From contig JADFDC010000002.1 of NCBI GenBank assembly GCA_018263115.1, positions 90,141 through 154,140 of the forward strand: a stretch of 64,000 nt of DNA, written 5' to 3'. The notes under the pieces are model-generated. The model had not been told where the DNA came from and searched no databases. It worked only from the letters and a program-made list of their open reading frames with translations. A program made the translations under genes and the position numbers. Positions within the stretch are counted from its first letter, which is position 1. Each line of letters begins with the position of its first letter. Origin of the DNA: Thiobacillus sp. Lineage in GTDB: Bacteria > Pseudomonadota > Gammaproteobacteria > Burkholderiales > Thiobacillaceae. Shown one piece after another: positions 56,942 through 64,000 of the stretch.

Positions 56942-56965
56942 TTACCTATTTTGAAGCCTGCCTCA

Positions 56966-58741
56966 ATGAGTGACTTGTTCGGCGAATCCTCCCAACCCGC
57001 AGTGGCCCTCGCCCGCAAATGGCGGCCGCGGCGCTTTGCCGATCTCACAGGTCAGGAACATGTGGTCAAGGCGCTGTCGAATGCGCTGACGCAGGGCCGG
57101 CTGCACCACGCCTATCTGTTCACCGGCACGCGCGGCGTGGGCAAGACCACGCTGGCACGCATTCTGGCCAAGTGCCTCAATTGTGAAACCGGCGTCACGC
57201 CGGAACCGTGCGGCACATGCAGCGCCTGTCAGCAGATCGACGCGGGCCGTTTCGTCGATTTGCTGGAGCTCGATGCGGCGTCGAATACCGGCGTCGACAA
57301 CATGCGCGAGGTGCTGGACAACGCGCAGTACGCGCCCACGGTGGGCCGCTACAAGGTTTACATCATCGACGAAGTGCACATGCTGTCCAAGCCAGCCTTC
57401 AACTCAATGCTGAAAACGCTGGAAGAGCCGCCCGAGCATGTGAAATTCATCCTCGCCACCACCGACCCGCAAAAGATTCCGGTCACGGTGCTGTCACGCT
57501 GCCTGCAATTCAACCTAAAGCCGATGACGCAGCAACAGGTCGTCCAGCGCCTGAGTCATGTGCTGGGCCAGGAAAACATCAGCGCCGAACCCGCCGCGCT
57601 CAGCCTGCTGGCGCGCGCCGCCAACGGCAGCATGCGCGATGCGCTGTCGCTCACCGACCAGGCGATTGCCCACGGAGCAGGCAGCCTCGATGCGGCAGGT
57701 GTCGAAGCCATGCTCGGCACCGTGCGCCAGGATTACCTGTTCGATATCCTCGATGCCCTGGCGCGGCAGGATGCCGACGGCCTGCTGCAACAGCCGCGCC
57801 TGCTTTCCGAACAGGGCATTTCCCTCGATGCGGCCTTGCAGGATTTCGGTGCGCTGCTCACCAAAATCTCGCTCGCACAAATGGCGCCGCAGGCCGTCGA
57901 GGATGACCAGGAGGCTGCGCGCATTCTCGACATGGCTTCAAGGCTGGATGCCGAATCCGTGCAGCTCTATTACCAGATTGCCGTCAACGGCCGCCGCGAT
58001 TTGCCTTTCGCACCGGACGAAATTTCCGGCTTCAGCATGACGCTGCTGCGGATGCTGGCGTTCACACCCGCCAACGCCAATTTGCCGGTTGGACAAACCA
58101 GAACAGCTACCCATTCGCACGCTTCTTCCTTGGGCAAAGGGGCTAGCGGTGAGGGTGCGACCCCTCGCCCCGATCAAGCAAATTCTCTCCCCTCTCCCTT
58201 GGGGAGAGGGGCTGGGGGTGAGGGCGCTTCCCCTCTCCCAGCGGGGCGAGACGGGGAATTCGCGGAGCAAGCTCCGCGCCCGTCGAGCGGTTCCAGCGTG
58301 CAAACCGGAACGCGCCCTGCAAGGGAGGGCCGGGGTGAGGGTGAATCCGTCACCTCAACCGACTGGCCCACCATCGTCGCCAGCCTCAAACTCGGTGGCA
58401 TGGCCCGCATGCTGGCCGACCAGTGCGAGCTTAAAAACCACGACGGCAACACCATGCAGCTCGGCCTTGCCGATGCGCACAAACACCTGCTCGACAAAAC
58501 CTATCAGGAAAAGCTGGTCGCCGCGCTCAAGCAGAAATTTGGCGAACAGCTAAAAGTCCGGATCGAACTCGGCGCGGCATCCGGCCAAAGCCCCGTTGAA
58601 GTGCGGGCCCGCGCCAAGGCGGAAAAACAGGCCGAGGCCGTGGCCGCCATCGAGTCCGATCCCTTCATTCGCGACCTGGTCGATCAATTCGATGCGCGCA
58701 TCGACCCCGCAAGCATTCAACCCTTAGGAGAACAGCAATGA
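56966..58741 (+). CDS. dnaX: DNA polymerase III subunits gamma/tau
   Basis: Clamp-loader ATPase of 591 residues. [23 protein letters not shown] opens the protein. The P-loop is [16 protein letters not shown] near 45-60, the zinc module [15 protein letters not shown] near 78-92, [25 protein letters not shown] near 131-155 and the sensor 1 Ser-Arg-Cys near 180. The linker after domain III (about 385-465) is expanded by Gly/Pro-rich text encoded by palindromic repeats. The C-terminal tau-like region resumes at [25 protein letters not shown] chosen over a TTG five codons upstream. Confidence 0.94.
   Translation: MSDLFGESSQPAVALARKWRPRRFADLTGQEHVVKALSNALTQGRLHHAYLFTGTRGVGKTTLARILAKCLNCETGVTPEPCGTCSACQQIDAGRFVDLLELDAASNTGVDNMREVLDNAQYAPTVGRYKVYIIDEVHMLSKPAFNSMLKTLEEPPEHVKFILATTDPQKIPVTVLSRCLQFNLKPMTQQQVVQRLSHVLGQENISAEPAALSLLARAANGSMRDALSLTDQAIAHGAGSLDAAGVEAMLGTVRQDYLFDILDALARQDADGLLQQPRLLSEQGISLDAALQDFGALLTKISLAQMAPQAVEDDQEAARILDMASRLDAESVQLYYQIAVNGRRDLPFAPDEISGFSMTLLRMLAFTPANANLPVGQTRTATHSHASSLGKGASGEGATPRPDQANSLPSPLGRGAGGEGASPLPAGRDGEFAEQAPRPSSGSSVQTGTRPAREGRGEGESVTSTDWPTIVASLKLGGMARMLADQCELKNHDGNTMQLGLADAHKHLLDKTYQEKLVAALKQKFGEQLKVRIELGAASGQSPVEVRARAKAEKQAEAVAAIESDPFIRDLVDQFDARIDPASIQPLGEQQ
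58126..58345 (+). repeat. Palindromic repeat copies within the dnaX reading frame
   Basis: At least three units of a dispersed repeat are translated: [10 protein letters not shown] (GGCTAGCGGTGAGGG), [12 protein letters not shown] (CCCTTGGGGAGAGGGGCTGG then GGTGAGGG) and [10 protein letters not shown] (GGAGGGCCGGGGTGAGGG). The middle copy contains the perfect palindrome CCCCTCTCCCTTGGGGAGAG plus GGG. A related copy is at 26055-26085 between genes. Confidence 0.75.
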
Positions 58742-59061
58742 TCAAAGGTGGTATGGGCAACCTGATGAAACAGGTTCAGCAAATGCAGGAAAACATGCAG
58801 AAGGCGCAGGCGCAACTGGCCGAAGTGGAAGTCGAAGGCGTGTCCGGCGCGGGCATGGTCAAGATCACCATGACCTGCCGCAACGACGTCAAGCGCGTGC
58901 AGATCGATGCCGGCGTCATGGACGACAAGGAAATGCTCGAAGACCTCATCGCCGCCGCCGTCAACGACGCCATCCGCAAGGCCGAGCAGACCACCCAGGA
59001 AAAAATGGGCGCCTTTACCCAGGGATTGCCGCTGCCGCCGGGGATGAAGCTGCCGTTTTGA
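58738..59061 (+). CDS. ybaB: YbaB/EbfC nucleoid-associated protein
   Basis: A 107-residue DNA-binding dimer: [32 protein letters not shown] at the start, [18 protein letters not shown] in the centre and [18 protein letters not shown] at the end. Overlaps the dnaX stop by 4 bases with AGGAG upstream. The usual third gene of this operon, recR, is absent here. Confidence 0.95.
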   Translation: MIKGGMGNLMKQVQQMQENMQKAQAQLAEVEVEGVSGAGMVKITMTCRNDVKRVQIDAGVMDDKEMLEDLIAAAVNDAIRKAEQTTQEKMGAFTQGLPLPPGMKLPF

Positions 59062-59111
59062 CTGACGGAAATGATTAATCTAGTCATCTAAGATAAACAA
59101 ATAAGGGTGGG

Positions 59112-59555
59112 GTGGTGAAGCCAACAATTTTTATTCTGGCTCTGTTGGTAATTGCTGGTTGCGCTGACAGAAAGGAAACCAGGATTGAAATGCTGGCACC
59201 GCAGGAATGTGCATCTAAAGCCATTGCTGATTTGGGGTTGAAAAGCGATAAGGCCTATTCAACTGAATATGTTTTATTCGATAACACATCTTTCACAAAC
59301 GAGCTATTTCCAGGCTATTTGGTAATTAAATCTTCGAAATATTCAAAAGAACACTTGATTACCGTTGCAAACGGCGTTTCCATACGTTGCTTGCCTGAAG
59401 AAAAAGTTGAGTTCTCGCAAAGCATGGGTACCGAAAATCTAGGTTCTTCAATAGCCAATTTTGTAAGAAACCCGAAGAATAAACTGCTTCTTTTATACAA
59501 AGACGAAGCGGGTTTTAAAGTGATAGGGAATGAGTTGCAGTCGAACGAACACTAG
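59112..59555 (+). CDS. Hypothetical lipoprotein, AT-rich
   Basis: A 147-residue protein with a lipobox VIAGC (Cys 17) after a hydrophobic signal. The mature part is polar with two further Cys residues (PQECASKA and SIRCLPEE). Start is one of two adjacent GTG codons behind AGGGTGGGG. Base composition is clearly lower in GC than dnaX-ybaB on one side and DUF2069 on the other, and it occupies the place expected for recR. I recognise no family. Confidence 0.75.
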   Translation: MVKPTIFILALLVIAGCADRKETRIEMLAPQECASKAIADLGLKSDKAYSTEYVLFDNTSFTNELFPGYLVIKSSKYSKEHLITVANGVSIRCLPEEKVEFSQSMGTENLGSSIANFVRNPKNKLLLLYKDEAGFKVIGNELQSNEH

Positions 59556-59895
59556 GCATGCTGTGACGGCGCAGACAGCTTGGCAAACCCAATCGCCGCA
59601 AAAAAGAACACCACCGACAATCCCACTTCAATCAACCCAAGCATCGAAGACATCCCTTTATCACCCCACGCGCGCATGACGCCTTCGGTGAAATACAGCA
59701 GGATGAACATGGACATCCACTGGTAGGTGTAGCGGCGGCCTTTGAGGATGCCCATCAGCGGAATCAGCAGCACCACCGCCTTCAGCACCAGCCACGAGCC
59801 CCCAGGCTTGAGCGGCGCAAGCCACAGTTCCCAGGCCAGGTTCAGGAAAATCAGCGCGATAAGGCTGGCGCTGGCGATGAATTGCAGCGCGCGGA

Positions 59896-59899
<4 letters not shown>
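59552..59899 (-). CDS. DUF2069 membrane protein
   Basis: A 115-residue protein with four hydrophobic helices and the family-typical LNLAWELWLAPLKPGG and GRRYTYQWMSMFILLYFTEGVMRAW. Function unknown. It overlaps the HugZ-like gene by 4 bases, and that gene overlaps wrbA, so wrbA, the HugZ-like gene and this one form one minus-strand operon, as often seen in betaproteobacteria. Confidence 0.9.
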
Positions 59900-61187
<1,288 letters not shown>

Positions 61188-61191
61188 TTAA

Positions 61192-61370
61192 CCCGCTGCG
61201 CAGCTTGATTGCTGTGTTGCGCGGTGCTCTCGGGGATTCACCGGTAGGTGAATCCCGCTACGTTCGGCGAAATGTACGAAAGCACATTCCGCTTTTCGAG
61301 CCTCGCCCTCATGTATATCCATATACACTTGGCTTTTACGCGCGCCTTGCACTCAAGCTGCTCGCGACAG
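61192..61370 (-). repeat. Multi-stem interspersed element, copy C (wrbA leader)
   Basis: Most complete copy. Outer stem: CCGCTGCGCAGCTTGATTGC near the left end matches the inverse of GCACTCAAGCTGCTCGC at the right. Inner hairpins: GGATTCACC/GGTGAATCC, GAAATGT/ACATTC, and GTATATCCATATAC inside the conserved core CTCATGTATATCCATATAC. On the minus strand it ends about 20 bases before the wrbA ATG. A 62-codon ORF through it is an artefact of the repeat. Confidence 0.65.
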
Positions 61371-61429
61371 TTTCTGGAGGTGGCCTCCAGTGATTAAGTG
61401 AAGTGTTGATTCTACTTTCGGGAGAAGAG

Positions 61430-61783
61430 ATGCGTAAGTGTTTGGGATGGATACTGGCCGCGGGCGTGGCAGGTCTGTTTGCGGTGGGCTTGCATCGATT
61501 GACTGACCAGTCCGGTTTGCCACTGTATCTTGGGTATGGCGTTGGCTATGCGATCTTTTCAGCGCTGCTGCTGTGGACGTTGAAGCAATGCCGGCCCGGC
61601 TGGCATCCGGCCATGCAGCGCATGGCATCGCTGCTGGCAGGGGCAGGACTGGCTGCACTGGATGTATCCGTATCCGGGTTGTCGGGAGAAACGGCACAGC
61701 AGGCTTTTTTCAGTGCGCTGTTGGGCGTGGCGCTGGTGCAGGTTGTTGCCAAGCTGATGATGCGAAATGGCAATCGTGACTAA
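61430..61783 (+). CDS. Hypothetical membrane protein
   Basis: A 117-residue protein with about three to four hydrophobic segments (4-22, 33-52, 64-80, 90-108) and no recognised family. GGGAG lies a few bases before the chosen ATG; the frame opens nine codons earlier. It lies between the wrbA-side repeat and the cassette-like locus. Confidence 0.6.
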   Translation: MRKCLGWILAAGVAGLFAVGLHRLTDQSGLPLYLGYGVGYAIFSALLLWTLKQCRPGWHPAMQRMASLLAGAGLAALDVSVSGLSGETAQQAFFSALLGVALVQVVAKLMMRNGNRD

Positions 61784-61814
61784 GCCTGTATGTTCAATAT
61801 TTTCTGCAACGTGG

Positions 61815-61890
61815 AGCTAACCGACTCGCCAAAGCGCAGCTTTGGCGAGTCCAGCGACCGAAGGGGGCGGGGTTGAGTGCAGGGTTAGAC
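61815..61890 (-). repeat. attC-like site at the 3' end of a cassette ORF
   Basis: On the minus strand it begins GTCTAAC, a perfect RYYYAAC core box that includes the TAA stop of the ORF, and ends GGTTAGCT. A perfect GACTCGCCAAAGC/GCTTTGGCGAGTC hairpin occupies one half. The other half (CCAGCGACCGAAGGG and onward) is shared with 29873-29947. Confidence 0.6.
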
Positions 61891-62178
61891 ATGGCTCGGT
61901 GGCGGTGGAACTTCATGCTCAAGAGCTGGCCCCTCCGCGCTAGCTACATCAACAAACGTAAACGATACTTCATCACCCAGTTTGACCCCGATGCTTTGCC
62001 ACTTCGCGGCGAGGTGATGCCCATCAGATGAACGACGAAGGCCCATCACCTCGATCAGGTACTTGAAGGGCTCGTTTCCCTCACGGCGTGCGGCGACCAC
62101 ACCAAGTAGCTGCTGGAGGTCTTCGACTCCGCAGACGGCTGCAACCTCTCGATTTATTCGGATTTCGACAGCGTTCAT
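61885..62178 (-). CDS. Hypothetical protein in a probable integron gene cassette
   Basis: A 97-residue soluble protein, MNAVEIRINREVAAVCGVEDLQQLL at the start and a Pro-rich end EVPPPPSHV. It starts 7 bases after one attC-like site and stops inside another, the compact layout of a mobile cassette without its own promoter. I do not recognise the family. Confidence 0.65.
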   Translation of the reverse strand: MNAVEIRINREVAAVCGVEDLQQLLGVVAARREGNEPFKYLIEVMGLRRSSDGHHLAAKWQSIGVKLGDEVSFTFVDVASAEGPALEHEVPPPPSHV

Positions 62179-62185
62179 CTTTGAT

Positions 62186-62281
62186 GGCTAACGTGTTCGA
62201 GTTGAGCGGCGTTCCGCCGTGTAGGGTGCATGAATTGACGACAGCGGTTCGCGGAACGTCCGCTCCAACGAGGCGTTAGGC
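62186..62281 (-). repeat. attC-like site preceding the cassette ORF
   Basis: On the minus strand it runs from GCCTAAC (perfect RYYYAAC) to CGTTAGCC. The arms GCCTCGTTGGAGCGGACGTT and AACGCCGCTCAACTCGAA pair with the unpaired single bases typical of attC folded strands. The two arms flank a loop of about 35 bases. Length 96 bp, within the attC range. Confidence 0.65.
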
Positions 62282-62684
62282 GCAGATGGCCGTGCATCCA
62301 CGGCACTGTCTCTGATCATGCAACTCCCTTGTGTCTGATCCACGGGCGTAAATCCGAAAAAACTGCCCAATAAATTTGTTATCTGCGCGAAGCGTAGTGT
62401 TGCTTCGTCCGCATGAACGGCTTTGAGTTATGCGGCGAACGCATACTACGCTTCGCTCAATAGCATTTTTATTAATCGTTGTGAATCCCGCAATTTCCGT
62501 TCCGCCTGCGACCTTTTCAAATCAAAGACCTGCTTGCACTGGCTACTCTCCGTTGCGCACGGCTATCTGAGCTTAACGTTAATTAGACAGCATAGTACTT
62601 AGTACTTTTTCCTATATGTAGTACTTCTTGCCACATACAGTACGTTTTGTTTTTTCATTCGGCAAAACTCTCATCGCCAAACCT
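62282..62684. other. Non-coding region with inverted and direct repeats
   Basis: No credible gene lies in these 400 bases. GCGAAGCGTAGT (62387-62398) and ACTACGCTTCGC (62445-62456) are perfectly complementary. Further right, AGTACTT occurs at 62594, 62601 and 62620, with AGTAC again at 62639 (spacings 7, 19 and 19), in AT-rich DNA. The region probably belongs to the cassette-associated accessory DNA. Confidence 0.5.
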
Positions 62685-64000
62685 TCAACCTCCACCGCCG
62701 CCTGATCCCACGCCATGCGCGGCCTGCAACACCAGGGCTTCAAATTCTTCCGCTTTCATCAGGCCTTTTTCAACCACGATGTCTTTCACCGGGCGGCCGG
62801 ATTTTTCCGATTCCTTGGCAATTTCGGCGGCCTGCATGTAGCCGATCTGGGTGTTGAGCAGGGTGGCGAGGCCGACGCTTTGATGGATGAAGAAGGCGCA
62901 GCGTTCGCGGTTGACGATAATGCCTTTCAGGTTCTTTTCGGTGGCGGCGTTCATGGCGCTGGTGAGCCAGTCCATGGCGTCGAACAGCGCCGAGCCCATG
63001 GCGGGCATCATGACGTTGAGTTCCAGTTGGCCGGCCTGGGTCATCAGGGCCACGGCGTGATCCTGGCCCAGAATCTGATAACAGACCTGGTTGAGCATTT
63101 CGAACATGACGGGATTGACCTTGCCGGGCATGATGCTGGAGCCGGGCTGCACGGCGGGCAGGGTGATTTCGCCCAGGCCGGTGCGCGGGCCGGAGGCGAG
63201 CAAACGTAAATCATTGGAAATTCGCGTCAGTTCCAGCGCCAGTCCGCGTATGCGGGCAGACAGATCCTGCAAATCCAGCATGGACTGCATTTGCGCGGCG
63301 AGGTGGCTGGATTTGATCGGCTCGCCGGTGAGTTTGGCCAGTTCGGCGGCGACTTTCTCGGGATAACCGGGCGAGGTGTTGAGCGCGGTGCCGGCGGCCG
63401 AGCCGCCGAGGCCGATTTCGGCGAGCTTTTCGCGGCAGCTTGCCAGATTGCCCGCAGCCCGGCGCAGCGTCCAGGCATAGGCGGCGAATTCGATGCCCAG
63501 AGTGGTGGGCACGGCATCCTGCAAGTGTGTGCGGCCGGATTTGACCGTGTCCTTTTCGCGCTCGGCCAGGCGCTCGAATTCCTTCGCCATGTTTTCGGCG
63601 GCTGTGGTCAGGCGCGGCAGCTTGGCCAGGCAGGCCAGCCGGATGGCGGTGGGGATGGTGTCATTGGTGGACTGGCCCATGTTGACGTCGTCGTTGGGGT
63701 TGACCGGCTTGTAGCTGCCCTTTTCCCCGCCCAGCGCGACATTGGCTAGATTGGCGACGACTTCGTTGGTGTTCATATTGTGGCTGGTGCCGGCGCCGGC
63801 CTGGAAGCGGTCGACCACGAACTGGTCCAAATATTCCCCTTGCAGTATCCGCTGGCAGACCTTCACAATGGCGTCGCGCTTGCCCTCGGGCAGCCAGCCG
63901 GGCTGGCAGTTGGCATGCGCGGCCGCCAGTTTGATCATGACGTGGGCGCGGATAAAATCCACGTCGGGCTTGCGGCCGGAAATCGGGAAATTGTCGATGG
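62685..64000 (-). CDS. fumC: Fumarate hydratase class II (3' part; start beyond window)
   Basis: Fe-independent fumarase that interconverts fumarate and malate. The visible 438 codons run off the right edge; the first readable residues are IDNFPISGRKPDVDFIRAH. THLQDAVPTTLGIEFAAY, the superfamily signature GSSIMPGKVNPVMFEM and NQVCYQILGQDHAV are present. The C-terminus ends in an unusual Gly tail (GVGSGGGGG). Aspartase is a related alternative, but TMLxNIGLAT-like fumarase text and context favour FumC. Confidence 0.93.
   Translation of the reverse strand, partial: IDNFPISGRKPDVDFIRAHVMIKLAAAHANCQPGWLPEGKRDAIVKVCQRILQGEYLDQFVVDRFQAGAGTSHNMNTNEVVANLANVALGGEKGSYKPVNPNDDVNMGQSTNDTIPTAIRLACLAKLPRLTTAAENMAKEFERLAEREKDTVKSGRTHLQDAVPTTLGIEFAAYAWTLRRAAGNLASCREKLAEIGLGGSAAGTALNTSPGYPEKVAAELAKLTGEPIKSSHLAAQMQSMLDLQDLSARIRGLALELTRISNDLRLLASGPRTGLGEITLPAVQPGSSIMPGKVNPVMFEMLNQVCYQILGQDHAVALMTQAGQLELNVMMPAMGSALFDAMDWLTSAMNAATEKNLKGIIVNRERCAFFIHQSVGLATLLNTQIGYMQAAEIAKESEKSGRPVKDIVVEKGLMKAEEFEALVLQAAHGVGSGGGGG

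Noticed and set aside
61205..61393. 62-codon ORF upstream of the membrane protein
   Set aside because: It lies entirely in copy C of the multi-stem element; similar short ORFs (16359-16571 minus, 32619-32945 minus) arise from the other copies and are not alike as proteins.

Overview
The window looks like the chromosome of a betaproteobacterium, most likely a member of the Nitrosomonadales (Gallionella/Sulfuricella/Thiobacillus-like). This rests on gene order and protein character: ilvI-ilvH-ilvC-psd-pssA-leuA, queA-tgt-yajC-secD-secF, pcnB-folK-deoxynucleoside kinase-panB-panC, hslR/yhdP/nitrilase/tldD and dnaX-ybaB. Most of the DNA is GC-rich, dense in housekeeping genes and free of prophage or CRISPR. 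All calls come from reading the sequence; no database search was run.

Layout. 1-6.9 kb: branched-chain amino acid and phospholipid synthesis (ilvI, ilvH, ilvC, psd, pssA, leuA), with a possible Leu-containing leader ORF before leuA. 7-14 kb, mostly minus strand: small membrane proteins, YchJ, DedA, the SecDF-YajC translocon accessory complex, then tgt and queA for queuosine, followed by tRNA-Leu(CAA). 14.4-15.9 kb: an OmpA-family protein with a striking Met-rich repeat array. 16-21.5 kb, minus: pantothenate genes (panD, panC, panB), a deoxynucleoside kinase, folK, pcnB and a HAD phosphatase. 21.5-28.7 kb: a CbiM-like membrane protein, HrpA helicase, a CDP-alcohol phosphatidyltransferase, a diguanylate cyclase and a peroxiredoxin.

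28.8-31 kb is an accessory patch: tRNA-Arg(CCT), a 5'-truncated IS110/IS1111-type transposase, an attC-like site and an AT-rich ORF whose stop codon lies inside that site. 31-43 kb: DUF302, a zinc-finger protein, ilvE, RNase T2, a TPR protein, glnE, acs, a second diguanylate cyclase, two YceI proteins and cytochrome b561. At 43.2 kb a cyclic di-GMP-I riboswitch precedes a 66-codon gene for a tiny exported peptide. 43.6-59 kb: FMN reductase, pirin, Hsp15, YhdP, nitrilase-family amidase, TldD, a rhodanese/metallo-beta-lactamase fusion, a YidB-like protein, ankyrin and CDGSH proteins, DAHP synthase behind a Phe-rich attenuator, the 4.5S SRP RNA, dnaX and ybaB. 59-64 kb: lipoprotein, DUF2069, HugZ-like protein, wrbA, a second cassette-like locus (two attC-like sites around a 97-aa ORF) and the 3' part of fumC.

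The most interesting signals are outside ordinary genes. (1) A three-copy, 120-180 bp multi-stem element sits just upstream of the ribosome binding sites of panD, ilvE and wrbA; its stems differ in sequence between copies but remain self-complementary. (2) Integron-type gene cassettes occur without an integrase. (3) A c-di-GMP riboswitch controls a minute secreted peptide. (4) Two palindromic or MITE-like elements lie exactly between convergent genes and supply the stop codons of both neighbours. (5) Dispersed palindromic repeats have entered the reading frames of dnaX and hrpA without breaking them. Three layers of c-di-GMP biology (two GGDEF proteins, one riboswitch) share the window.
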